From the NCBI RefSeq assembly GCF_030247185.1, contig NC_080570.1, forward strand, positions 123,429,340-123,493,339: 64,000 bases of DNA, in the 5' to 3' direction. Shown here piece by piece: positions 35,020-46,339 of this stretch (positions within the stretch are counted from its first letter, which is position 1; each line of letters begins with the position of its first letter). The position numbers and the translations under genes are program-made. Source of the DNA: Malaya genurostris (lineage: Eukaryota; Arthropoda; Insecta; Diptera; Culicidae). The notes beneath the pieces are model-generated. The model was given only the letters and a program-made list of their open reading frames with translations, had not been told where the DNA came from and did not search any database.

Positions 35020-35205
35020 ATGAAAACTTCTCACTTCTGGTTGTTTTTATCACTGTTGTTGTTATTGTGCATGAACGAAGTGCACGTCAACTCCAAAGTG
35101 GATTTAAAATTGCTAGCGACGAGAAAATTACGGTGGACGGCATGCTGGCTGGCTGACTGTGCGAGGGAGAGCGGTTCGCTCGACCGAATTTATTACTGCA
35201 ATTAA
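35020..35205 (+). CDS. Candidate small secreted peptide or signal-peptide exon
   Basis: This 61-codon ORF starts in a favourable context (GGAAATGAAA). Residues 1-25 form a convincing signal peptide: basic K2, a hydrophobic core F6-C17 (including five consecutive leucines), then a polar NEVHVNS stretch. The remaining 36 residues include a basic patch (RKLRW, 35-39) and three cysteines (C42, C47, C60), ending at a TAA. I do not recognise the peptide. It may be a complete short secreted protein, or the first coding exon of a larger gene whose real sequence leaves this frame at a splice donor (possible GT sites after codons 26 and 37). No transposon motif adjoins it. It is the best host-gene candidate in the window, but chance remains possible. 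Confidence 0.35.
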   Translation: MKTSHFWLFLSLLLLLCMNEVHVNSKVDLKLLATRKLRWTACWLADCARESGSLDRIYYCN

Positions 35206-36715
35206 TCTTAAAATTTACATTTCCTCGTCCAGTATCCTCGGTTGGAGCTCTTAACTGCAAGTTTTCGCGCAGAACTGTAATGGCGTCGACGACGACGGCG
35301 ACGGCGATGGAGGAAAATAAAAATTATACCTCAACAACCAAGTTCTACCGGTTTCCACTGAAAGGGGAACTCGGTCCCCGTTCGTAGTTTCGCTCCCGGA
35401 ATGGAGAGATTTAATTAATCGCTGTAAAACTTTTGTTTCTTTTGCCTGCATCCAGCCACCCAGTGAGAAATTGCGATTGTTTTCCATTCGGGTGAAGAAA
35501 GGACGTAATTTATGCATACGATCCTGGACTATTCGTTGCGCGAGTCGAGATGATTTTCCGGGTAAATCGAATGGAATTTTAATCCAGTATTGTGTCATGA
35601 TGAGTATGTAAATTATCGATGACTGTTTTCTGAATTGTTGTGATTATATTATGCTATATTTCATTTCACTTGATTTTCAGAAACAACACAATAATTTGAT
35701 TGAGTTTGAACCGGACCGGAACGGATCTCAAACTCGGTGCCAGCCCGGTAACCTGGTTAGGATCAATTAGAACTGAATAAATGGTTCGGTTCGGAAAAAA
35801 ACGGAAAAGTTCGGATCATCGAAGCAGCCAGTCATCATCTATCGACAGATGCATAGACCGTTGCCAGCACCGAGTGTCATCGTCGGTTCATCAGCTACCG
35901 GAACTTCTCATTCATCACGTAATACATTGAAAGTTCATCCGTTCCGGTTGTTCTCCTTCATCTCTGTCCAGTCAGACCTGGGCGTCGTCATCGTCGTCGT
36001 CGTCGTCGTCGTCTGTTGTGTATTTAGAACTTCCCTGCAAGACGTGGCGAGGCGAGGTGATTTGATAGAAAGAGAAACAATTTCAAGACGAAGTTAACAG
36101 GTCATGCTTTGTGAAACTGCTTTTCCACGGTATTTTCTTTTTTTTTTTCGTTTGCAACATATGTGCAAGCGGGTCTGTGTGTCATTTGAAATCGCATCGA
36201 GAGTAAGACTTTCTCCGACAAAAAAAAATCTGGATTGTGCATTTGACAGCTGTTGAACTGCTGGTGGAGTGCAGAACCGAATCTAGCCCGGATTGAATGG
36301 TGAATGGGAAACTTGAAATCCGTCCGGACGAGGAAATTGCTCTGTAGCATTTTGCTACTTTTTGCTTTCTTCCAGCAACCAGCACCTGTTAAAGCGTTTG
36401 TATAGTCGATAGTAGAAGCAGCAGCAGCAACCGAAACGTGGACGACCGACGATTCTGCAAACAGCGCAACAAGCGACGGAAGAAATTTCTATACATGAAG
36501 TATGACTTTACAAGCGAAATGATTGTCACCGAAAACGTCAATATTTTATCGGGGAACCCTATTGAGTTTATTTTATTGGATTCTATAGATTTGCTGCTGT
36601 TTGAACTTCAATCAACTTCACATTACGATAGATTGATTGATTATTAGTGCACTGTTGAAGCTTGATTCACTGAATATCTGGACACACTGTTTATTTGACA
36701 GTGTCACGCATAGTT
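35206..36715. other. Unassigned sequence with trinucleotide runs
   Basis: GACGACGGCGACGG-type runs occur near 35286-35310, and a (CGT)n run lies at about 35983-36012. A short CAG run is near 36417-36430. No domain-bearing ORF was found. Confidence 0.4.
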
Positions 36716-36802
36716 GTCAGATCCTAAGACAAGACCTGACAACTGGCTTCTTATTCTTCGTTCCGAATCATCCTTCTCGTCATTTTCGCCCTGTGGAATT
36801 TA

Positions 36803-37366
36803 GAGATGTGCGAAACAGCTCATACCGGTGAGCAGCTCCGAACCGATCAGCTCACTAAAGTGAATCGATTCAATGCATCAGCTCTTCAGCTCATTTAGAT
36901 TGAACTGAAGGTTAGTTTTGAGCGCCGTTTTTTTTGCACCGTTTTTTCTTGCGCCGTTTCTCTTACTCCGTTTTTCTTTCATATGCATGATCGAAATCAT
37001 TAATGCACAAAGAACAATGCTATGCGAACTAATTTGTGTGTGAATCATTATTATGTCACATTTGTTGGCATCCCTGAATGTACCTTAGCCTACTGAGTGA
37101 GAGGTAAGATTTCTTATTGACAATAGCTCATTCAATCTGTTAAAGGAGGATAGATGCACATTTGGTAGAACGAATGAAAGCATACATTTCTTCTCATTTA
37201 GAAATCGCTCTTCAAGAGCCGACGATCCGTTCAACTCGTAGCTTGTTACCACCTTACCAGTGCTGTGAACTGGTGAGCTGCGGTTCTTTTAAAAAGACCT
37301 GTGAGCTGTCAGCTCACTTTAAAGATTCGATTCACTGTAACAGCTCAGGAGCGAATTACCCATCTC
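36803..37366. mobile_element. MITE with TAGAGATG ends nested in element A
   Basis: TA flanks both ends (36801-36802, 37367-37368), with inverted GAGATG(T/G)G. Subterminal regions repeat AGCTCAC / GTGAATCGATTC in opposite orientations. TA flanks suggest a Tc1/mariner-type origin. The 564-bp interior is non-coding. Confidence 0.6.
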
Positions 37367-37960
37367 TAGTAGAATTAGGTTTTTTACCGTCACTGCTAAC
37401 CTCAATCGGATGAACACATTTTGACAATTCAGCGGTACTGTTTGTAAACAGACTTTTTTGTTTGTTTGTCTGCTGACAAACGAATGAGAACGTTCACGGT
37501 CCATATCGCCTAAATAGAGTTTCAAAACATTTGTTAACGCTTCGTTTCAAAGATTTATTGAATAAAAGTGGCTAGTTGTGAAGTGAAAAGATGATTGTTT
37601 GAGATGTGTTTCTCGATTTAGTTTAAGCTTATTTGTAAACAGTACCGATGAACTGTCAAGGAAGAATTCTTGTTCATTTGTGACGTCACGATAAAAAACC
37701 TAATAAATACCTACACAGAAAGAAAAGATGAAACTTACACGACATGTAAACCGACAGTACTATGAAATGGACATCAGGTGAAACGAAAATCTGATTTAAA
37801 ACCATGATTGATGTAAAATTACTTTAAAATTCATTTAGTTTTTCATTGAACAAGAATGTATATTTACAAACCGCTTAGTTTTGTAACGTAACTTTCCATT
37901 CAAAATGCTCCAAATATGTGCATGAAAATAAATGTAAATTCACAAAATATTTTTATCTGT

Positions 37961-38998
37961 GTAGGACAGGACCTGACAATTGTTAATCCACTTTTAGGAC
38001 CAATTTCGGACCAGCTCGTGATTGGTTGAAATTGACATAAGCAAGTACAAGTTGTTGAAATCAATATTACTGCAGGGCAGAATTGCCAGGTTATTTTTTC
38101 AAAAATCTGTCAAAACTCAAAAATTTATTTGGATTTGTCTGGGTCTACTATATACAAGGAATTTTTTGCCGGGCTTCATTTTCAGTGAGCAAAAAAAAAG
38201 GTCTCCCCACCTATCGTATAGAGGCCAAAACCGTAAAGATCTAGTAAGATCTGACTAAATCTAGGAAAAAATGAAAAGTCTGGAAAAATTTGGAAAATCT
38301 GGCAAAAGATCTGGTTAGTTTGAGTGTCTGGCGAAACGAGGAAAATCTGGCAACCTGGCAACGCTGCTGCGGGGTGGTAGAAAAAGTGTTGTCAGTATCG
38401 TCGGTGACAATGTAGCTTAATATTGGATATTAATATATAATTTCATATATATAATTTCAGTAGGATTTAAGTTCAATTTGTTTTTAAGTCCTGTCAATGC
38501 GGAAAGTATACGAGTACATTTAACAATCACTGGATGATACAAAGAGAAAGCCTGAAATCACGAAGTGTGATATGGACGAGAATATTGATTATGTTGGTTG
38601 AGAATAGCACCGAATCTTTGGATACTTCTGTAAGTTATTATTTTTCTCAAATAGAATATGTTGAATACTTTAGTTAATCAAGCTGCAAAAATTAATTACC
38701 CAAAATTGAGTGTTTTAGAAAAATTTTATTATGCTGTTTCAACCAAACGTTTTCTTCAAAACAAACATCTGATCAAAATGAATCCAGAGCTATATTTTTG
38801 ACCGATATAACAGTTGTCTAGGTGTTTCTAAATGATAAATAATTGCATGTCATAAGGGGAGAAAGTTTTCAGAATGAATAATTATCTCTACTGGCAACAG
38901 TGATCGCGAGGCATTTATTATTTACAGTAGGGAGCAACCGGAATGAGAAGAGAAATATTTTTTTGGGAAAAGAAGCCAGTTCTCTAGTCCTGTCCTAG
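37961..38998 (-). mobile_element. Inverted relative of element A nested inside it
   Basis: The left edge reads TAGGACAGGACCTGACAATT and continues with GGACCAATTTCGGACC, matching the complement of element A's right end. The right edge, complemented, reads CTAGGACAGGAC...AACTGGCTTCTT, matching element A's left end. This is therefore a related element in the opposite orientation. No clear 8-bp duplication flanks it, so it may have been rearranged. Confidence 0.55.
38078..38366. mobile_element. hAT-type MITE nested within the inner element
   Basis: The ends are CAGAATTGCCAGGTT and, complemented, CAGCGTTGCCAGGTT. The 8-bp flanks are CTGCAGGG (38070-38077) and CTGCGGGG (38367-38374), one mismatch. 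CAG-starting ends and an 8-bp duplication fit hAT. The 289-bp interior is rich in AATCTGG-like motifs and non-coding. Confidence 0.7.
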
Positions 38999-39757
38999 AT
39001 AAATACCAACGATTCGGTTACAGTGAAGCCATATTTACAGATTTTTTAAAAACTTTATGCTAAGACAGAAGAAATAAGAATAAGAATAATTTTTTAAATT
39101 TAAATTTTTAGATTCGGTTTTTGATTTGAAATAAACATGAAAAATGTTTTTGTGAATGCATTTTTTTATTATTTATTAATGCTTAAAACAATTAATTGAG
39201 CGTTGATGACAAAACACAAAATATCTCATGTTGAACGCGAAAACGAATCCATTGTTGACGTATTACCGGATCTTTAAGGAACCGGAAAAAGACAAGTTTG
39301 GATAGAAATGCTTAGTGTGACCACAGTGTGGAACACAACAGTTCATTCTTCTTGTAAAACTAAACACACTTTCGAGTTTACACTAATTTAACAAATCGTT
39401 TTTGGTTGCAATTTAATTCACTAAAAAGAAAAACGGCTTGATGGTGATTTTAATTACACAGTGCTGTCACTATAAACATTTATTACAAATAAGATTTTCA
39501 AAAAAAAATGTGAAACATTCTCTGAAAATTTTTTGGTGAGTTAATTTTTTTACATTTTAATAAACTTGTTTTCTGATTTTCTTTATACTTGGCATCATTG
39601 CTCGCGTACCCTGCAAAAGTTTTTTCTTTTCACAATGTGCGAGTTGCAACATCAAAATCAGCCAATCAGAAACTGGTCCATTTCGGAACAAAAGCAGCCC
39701 ACCCAGTTGTCAGGTCTTGTCTTAGGTCAGATCTAAAATAATTCAATCGGCAGGAAC

Positions 39758-41608
39758 CAGAGATGCCAGATATTTTCATAGAAAATCTGTATCTCCTTAT
39801 ATTCAAAATCTGTATTTATCTGTATTCACAACTAAAACGAAATTTTCGCGATAGTAACACCATTTCACGATTGCAGATGAATATTAGTAGATATCTTCAA
39901 TCTTTTTGAATATTTTCTCCTTCAATTTTTACTATCAGCAATCCCTCCCTCCAAGGCTTTGAACAATATAATGAGCTCTGCTAAACTTTTTGAATATGCG
40001 CAAAGCTCTTTGAGTTATTGAGTCGACATGGCATTTCAGTGCCTAATCTGTAAATTCAGTTTCTCAGTTTGATAATTACATCGATTTGCAGTTCAAATCT
40101 AAGTTCCATATTTTAATATACCAGATGTGTAAGAGAAGTTTTGTTGTCGACATATAGTGATAAAATCTATTCGTTTTGTTTTTTGTTTGGACCCCACTCT
40201 TCAATGCGGGTATTTCTGGTTATGTGGTTTCGAGAAAAAACTCGCTCTTATTTTGTACTAACCATGTCGAATTTCGAGCCAAACAAAAGCATTTGTGTGG
40301 CAAGATATGATTTTATTGTTCAATTAAGTGAAAAAAGTACCGAGTTCTTGTTGAGATTTATGGGGATCTTGTTGCAACTGTCAAAGCTTGTGAGCTTTAG
40401 TTTCAACGTTTCAAAACACACACCAAAAAATCTGAATAATACAGGAGTCTTAATTCCTCATACGATGTAATTCTTAAAGACCTAATTCGTCAAATGACGG
40501 ATAATTTCATTTGTATTGAATTAATGTTAGACTAGCTTGAATTTTACTGTTTTCGACTGTAACTTGCAATCTGCTAGCAGGTGCGACTGAATGAATTTGA
40601 ATGCACCTTTTACCAACCAAGCAGATCCAATGATTCTCGGTTCAAGTCGCGGCGGTTGCTATCAGTATTCTTTGTTTTATTTCAACGAATTTCATGTCAT
40701 GGAGCTTTAGACACAATATTAAATGTTCTTCCACGTGAATTTGCGTGAACTGCGACGCTCCATTTATGTGCATCTAATAAGATGTAAAATCACAGGGATT
40801 TTTTTAAGTGTGCAGGTTATTTTTATGTTATTGACAAAGAACTTTATAATCGACCACAAATGTATGTAGATGCCGAACTACAATTATCATTGGACTAAAA
40901 TGATACAAAAATAAAAGAAATTATGGCCTAGCATTTCAATTTCATCCTGAAGCTATTTCTGATAGTATCAGAAAAAAAATTTTTAAATTATTTGTAAATA
41001 GGTTCCACACAAACAGAATGAACATGCAAAAACCCAGTGCGAAATGCTCCTTCCACGCTTTTAAAGAAAACTGCATTGGATTGTAACTGTCGACGAAAGA
41101 TAAGTATATTTATGAACCCGAAACGCGGAAATCATGGATAACTACTCCAGGACAATCATCAACATCGAGTTAAAGATCGTATAGTTCTGGGAAAAAGACA
41201 ATGTTAAGTGTCTGATGGGTTTAGGAATAGTGAATTACGAACTTTTTGAACCTAACGAAACAATTAATACCGTCCGCACCAGGTAAAATGCTAATACTTC
41301 AAATAAAAAACAATTCGCCATCGTTTTCGAAAAATTTTTGAAAAATTCTTGAAGAAAAAGACATTTTCAATTTTCGCAACTTAGTAATTAAATCAAATTT
41401 TGTTCTTTGGCTACGAAACTTCTATCTCATCTCTAGTACTAAATCCTAAATTATGGCTTAGGCCAAGTGCAGAAAAAAAATCGTAGTTTTTTTTATGAAA
41501 TCTGTATAAATCTGTATTAAACATGCGAAATCTGTATTCTGTATAAAATCTGTATAGGCATGTAAAAATCTGTATAATACAGATACATCTGTATAAATGG
41601 CATCTCTG
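39758..41608. mobile_element. hAT-like element B with 8-bp target duplication
   Basis: The inverted ends CAGAGATGCCA are perfect over 11 bp, flanked by GCAGGAAC (39750-39757 and 41609-41616). Both terminal regions carry several copies of ATCTGTAT (left about 39787-39830, right about 41497-41595), likely transposase-binding subterminal repeats. The 1851-bp element has no recognisable transposase. It lies only 24 bp from element A's right duplication and contains a tRNA-related repeat. Confidence 0.75.
40417..40813 (+). repeat. tRNA-related SINE/MITE-like repeat, copy 2
   Basis: This is an uninterrupted copy of the repeat at 1994-3652, in the opposite orientation. It runs from ACACACACCAAAAAATCTGA to the AAATCACAGGGATTTTTTTA-AGTGTGCA end. 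The A-box and anticodon part of the tRNA-like block is deleted; the B-box region (TCGGTTCAAGTCGCGGCG) remains near 40640. At the point where copy 1 is interrupted, this copy reads CATGTCATG (complement CATGACATG). Confidence 0.65.
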
Positions 41609-41616
41609 GCAGGAAC

Positions 41617-42035
41617 ACAGCAAGCGTCGTAGTGGTAGAGTAAATATCGGTATAGAAGAAAAGCAGATAAAGAAGATAATCTTTGCATCAGAAATCAATT
41701 GCATAAATAATCAATTAACTACAATTGGAAACTAACATTTTTGATCCTCCCAGCGCTACTTTTTGTTTTAATAACCGTTATAAATCTTTAAAACAGTATT
41801 TCAACTCGAAGCATACTGTTGAATCGAAGATGGGGCCTAAGGTCCGTAGAGTGACTGTTATGAGAAAATTCGTATATCAAAGAAATGGCTTTGTTTCTCT
41901 AGATTTTTGTACTGTAAACAGAGATTGCAGAAAGTTAAATACTAAGTATCAACCTACGATTAAACGTTTTACACGGCTAAAATGCTTGTTTAATCGAAGC
42001 AAAATCTTACACCGTAAAGCTGCCTAATGATATTT
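41617..42035. other. Unassigned sequence with an unrecognised 100-codon ORF
   Basis: An ORF at 41725-42027 (+) encodes a basic 100-residue product (internal MGPKVRRVTVMRKFVYQRNG) with no domain that I recognise. It is bounded by transposons on both sides. I do not call it a gene, but it is the only notable frame in this gap. Confidence 0.25.
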
Positions 42036-42720
42036 TCAGTTTTTGCCTTTCTCATATAGAAAGGTTATGCAATCACTTGAAAAACCGACTAGTAAAAATT
42101 GGCCCGGAGGGCCAAGTGTCATATACCATTCGACTCAGTTCATCGAGCTATGTGTGTGTCTGAGTGTATGTGTTAAATAATCTCATTAGGTTTTCTCGGA
42201 GATGGTTGAACCGATTTCCACAAACTTGGATTCAAATGAAAGGTCTCACGGTCCTACACGGAGACCCTGAATTTCATCCGGATCCGACTTCCGGTTCCGG
42301 AGTTATAGTGTAAAGTGTGTTCAAAGTTCTTTTGGTCTTATGGTCCTACCAAAAATTACTGCATATTTTCGGATACAGCAAACATTTAAATAGTCTTTTA
42401 GAGTGCGATGGTAAAATTGTATAAAATTTTCAAAATTTGAATAAAAACTAGTACAGTTTGTACGTCATGTTGTGCGAGCCTACTTCGATTATACCGGTTC
42501 TCGGGTTCAGGTGGCGGAAGTGCATATAATAGTGAACCCACTTCGTTTTCTAAGAATAACCTACACGAGCAAAATATTGTTTCATTCTGTATGTTATACT
42601 AGTCCATGCACAAGCAATCCCATGTTTTCTTTCAACAATCGAAGAGAAAATGTTTGATTAGAATACCACAATATTGTACATGAGAAAGGCATCATTACAC
42701 CACTAGGTGTATTAAAACAG
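42036..42720 (+). repeat. Large dispersed repeat (TGCCTTTCTCAT family)
   Basis: This is the compact form of the family: TGCCTTTCTCATATAGAAAG, GGCCCGGAGGGCCAAGTGTC, ATACCATTCGACTCAGTTC, GAACCGATTTCCACAAACTT, and CATCCGGATCCGACTTCCGG, ending with CATGAGAAAGGCATCATTAC and ACCACTAGGTG. It has a single internal unit, unlike the amplified copy at 52228. It is non-coding. Confidence 0.75.
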
Positions 42721-42923
42721 GTTTTCATATTTTCCTGCAACCGACAACTGCCAAATTTGCATAGCAGAAAGATCTGAGGCAAAGATACTGTTAGTAATAA
42801 AACATTTGTGTAGAAAAGTCCTGAATACTTTAAAAAGGAAGGGGGGGCGTTTTGGCCAGCCGGGACGCTTTATAAACACTTTCCCCTACTAATGAATGGA
42901 AGCTGTATTTCAAGGTACGGAGA

Positions 42924-42990
42924 TCCTAAGACAAGGCCTGACAACTGGCTTCTTATTCTGCCTTCCGAGTCACCCTTCTCGTCATCATCA
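42924..42990 (+). mobile_element. Left-end fragment of the element A family
   Basis: CTAAGACAAGGCCTGACAAC and the following TGGCTTCTTATTCTG, CTTCCGAGTCACCCTTCTCG match 36724-36790 with few differences. No matching right end follows within the window, so this is a solo end fragment. Confidence 0.65.
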
Positions 42991-45837
42991 CCGTATGATT
43001 CCGAAACCGGAGGTAGGATCCAGAAGAAATTCAAAAGTTGTATAGTATGTATATAATTATAAAATATATGGAAGGTTTTAAATTTTAAATCCTTTCCCTC
43101 TTATACATTTTGTTTCGACGGATTCACATTCAGTCCGATCTCAGTTTGATTATCCGTCTTTATGAGCCTAAGTCGTTTGACTTCAGCTGTGTTGTTGAGC
43201 AGTTTCAGGTAACTTGGCTATTCATACCATGTGATACAGAACGTCGACGAAAATTTTACCTTAAAACTGATAGTTTTTTTTTAAATTTCGTTTGGTTTAT
43301 AATTTTCCTTGATTTTGCGCTTGGTATCTAAGAAATTTTTTTTTTTTTTGCAAAAGAACTATAATTTAATTGTCCTTTAGATTTTTAACTAAATATAGTT
43401 ATTATTAGATTTAAATACAATAAATGAAAAATGACTTATCAGTTCATGCATAAAAACTTTAAACCTTATATTAAAACCTAAATATTTGTCAATTCATTAG
43501 TTCTGATTCATGTTACTCTCACCGATTCTTCCTTATGAAAATTCTTTCTTAAGCCCTGAACTCAAGTTGCATATGGAAACGCATGGTATTGAGTTCTAAG
43601 GGCATGTGATATATGGTTTTAGAACTAACTGCCTTGCGTCTCCATCGGATGATGACAATTTGATGGAGACGCATGGCTTTCCGAATGATTTATTTTTTCA
43701 AAGTCTGATATTATACCCGTCTACATTTTTTAAAAATCTGAAAAAATACAGCGTAATGTACTCATGAACGATTTATTTTTTATGTAAAATCTAGAGTGGT
43801 ACCAAAATTATAAGTGCGATTTAAAAAAAAATCGAAAATTTTGAACATTTTTTTAAAAATTTTTGAAAAATTCTGAAAAAAAAAATCAGAAAGGTTCCCC
43901 ACAATTCATAAAATATTCCTAAAAAAAATGGAAAATGGATTATGGCTGCCTATGGCCTCCTTCCCGTTCAAAAAGGTGCCGCTAACAAGTTCAAATTCGT
44001 TTCTGCAGATAAATTCACAAGAAAACTTATGACCTGGCAAGGTATTTGCAACTTCGAACAAAAAAAAACAGATTTTCGTTACAAACAACACTGTGGGTTG
44101 CCAAATGTACAAGTAAGAGTCTCTTAAAAAGCGTATTCTTTCCTAGCGCACAAGCTCTGAATAGAACCTATAAAGTAAGAGCCTGAATTAGCAAGCTGTC
44201 GGAGAAGTGCTTCAATGGAATCAATACGGCGGAGTGGATTAGTTCGAAAATGACATCAATCCACTCAACTACCATCAATTATCAAAATATTGCGCAGTCA
44301 GCAAACAGAAGTTGAAGAAATAGAAGCTGACTCGTGATTAGATAGAAATGAACCAACCAGCTTTAATACAACTAGTGGTGTAATGAAGCCTTACTTACAT
44401 CACTCTTATTCTCTTAAAATACACTTTGATATTCTTCCAAATACTTTCATGCAACTCTATGAAGAAAACAAAAAAAAATTGATTGGACACAGACTAGCAC
44501 AATATATAAATCTAAGCGGTTTGAAATTTGAAACACATTTCCTCCTGTAATTCCGGAAATGAAAAACAAATGTGCATGAAATTCAATAACTGCTAAATTA
44601 TTAAATGATTGAATACCGTTGGAACGGTCAAGATTTTGTATTGCTGAAACTACCATTTGGTCTCGGAAGATTGCGTTTGAATTCTACGAATCGGCAATTT
44701 AAGACAGATTCCTAAATAAGTTCTTTACGTTACTTTTTGGGTCCTGAAAAAGACCGTGGGTTGCTTTGGAGTCTAGGAAAGGACTATTTGGTTACGGATA
44801 ATTACGTTTGTGTTTCAGAAAGTAAGGCACCATCCCAAGTCATTTGTAAGTTTGAGTCTTGACCTAAAAGAAATGATTACATAAATATAATCATAACACA
44901 AGTCGGTAAATCGTTCATATATTTGAATACATCATACATCTCAAAATTTAAGTAAAATAAACTATCAAAGTGCTCGATTCATTTCCGGCTAACAGAAGGG
45001 CCGAACTGTGGAACTCTCTACGATATTAAACACTTTTCGAACACTATGCTAGAACGCGAAGCAGCCAAATGCTAGCTTTATTTGTGCTCATTTGGTACGA
45101 ATTTCGGTTCCCGAAAACTATAGAAATTATTCTTCGATTTACAAAGAAGTAATCTTAATAGCACTTCAGATAACACTTAGAGCCAATGGCTGGTTCTGTA
45201 TAATGTTACCCATATTTTTTTTCTCCAATGTAAACGACCAGCAGCAGGATGATGCAATCACTTTTGTTTGAAACGAAACTCACACTGCGTATGTTCAACA
45301 GCAGATATGCTCACAGAAAAACTAGTTGGTGTTTTTCTACGATTAGGTATGAGGAACGAAACCTAATATTCGCCATTGACTTAGGCACCAGTAGAATAAT
45401 GCCGGGTACAGTTCCACGGAAGCTAGCAAACCTATTTTTTACTATTTAAACAATTAACAATTAACAAATTCGTTTCGCGAAATAATTGAAGAAAACAACA
45501 GGGAACAGGGAAAAAATTATTAAGAAATCAAATCTGGAGTAATTTCGTTACACTTTCATGCTGTGAAATTTTGACAATTCACCCAGGATGATAGTAAAGA
45601 AAGACGTAGTCCTACGTCAAAAAAATGAATGAATACGATTTTTGGTTCTTCAAAAAACGGAATTCGAGGACTGTTATAGACGAAGTCGGTTTGAATAGTT
45701 TGCAACTAACAAGATATACAATTTAAGATACGTATTTTGGAGCATAATTCATAATAATTTTCTCGTTTTTCGCATTGCCGTGAAACGTGACAATTTGAGA
45801 TTTTAAACATTCATCACATAGACATTTTGCAATTTCA
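42991..45837. other. Long AT-rich unassigned sequence
   Basis: No gene was recognised. A short tract near 43570-43680 repeats GGAGACGCATGG/GGAAACGCATGG motifs. The ORFs are 61-73 codons and featureless. Confidence 0.4.
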
Positions 45838-45892
45838 ACGAACTGATTCGAATGGTATATGACACTCGACCCTCCGAACGTTCGGGTTTCTC
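45838..45892 (-). repeat. Fragment of the large dispersed repeat, minus orientation
   Basis: GAACTGATTCGAATGGTATA TGACACTCGACCCTCCGAAC is the complement of the family's GGCCC..GTGTCATATACCATTCGA segment. Confidence 0.5.
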
Positions 45893-45954
45893 AATAATTG
45901 TATAGTTTTTTTTATGAGTAAGAAAACAATGGCCGCTTAAGTCCTCAGACTACA

Positions 45955-46295
45955 GTGTGTCTAAAATATGATGAGTGGTATTCGAAGAAGCTGCTAGGAG
46001 AACCACCTATCGTACGGACAGCTAAAATCGGACGTCTACGATGGGCTGGGCATGTCATAAGGATGTCGGACGACAGCCCAGTGAAAATGGTTCTTGAATC
46101 TAATCCGACTGGTACAAGAAGAAGAGGAGCGCAGCGAGCAAGGTGGATCGATCAAGTGGAGGGTGATCTCAGAAGCATCCGTGCCTTGAGTGGCGGGCGA
46201 CGAGCAGCCATGGACCGAGTTATGTGGAGACGTATGCTTGATACAGCAAAGGACACCCCAGGCCTATAGCTGTTAGGTAAGGTAAGTAAGGTATT
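45955..46295 (+). pseudogene. RTE-like LINE, C-terminal ORF2 fragment
   Basis: The open frame ends with LLGEPPIVRTAKIGRLRWAG and HVIRMSDDSPVKMVLESNPT, followed by RRRGAQRARWIDQVEGDL and DTAKDTPGL before the stop at 46267-46269. This is the same C-terminal tail as the RTE at 58510-60959 (KIGSLRWAGHVIRMSDD). The 3' UTR is very short and ends in a GTTAGGTAAGGTAAGTAAGG repeat, as is usual for RTE. The element is severely 5'-truncated, so no enzyme domain remains. Confidence 0.75.
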
Positions 46296-46339
46296 CAAAG
46301 AAAAGATCGATTTTTTTCAAAACCAAATCGGATCATAAA

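Larger units (their letters stand above)
36724..39725 (+). mobile_element. hAT-like element A with perfect ends and 8-bp target duplication
   Basis: The ends are a perfect 23-bp inverted repeat beginning CTAAGACAAGACCTGACAAC, with weaker similarity continuing inward. Both sides carry the 8-bp duplication GTCAGATC (36716-36723 and 39726-39733). An 8-bp duplication points to hAT or P type; hAT is preferred because neighbouring elements with 8-bp duplications have CAG-starting ends. The 3002-bp body holds at least three nested insertions and no recognisable transposase. A fragment of the left end recurs at 42924-42990. Confidence 0.75.

Noticed and set aside
41725..42027. 100-codon basic ORF between element B and a dispersed repeat
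   Set aside because: No recognisable domain or context. It is kept only as a note; conservation or expression data would be needed to promote it.
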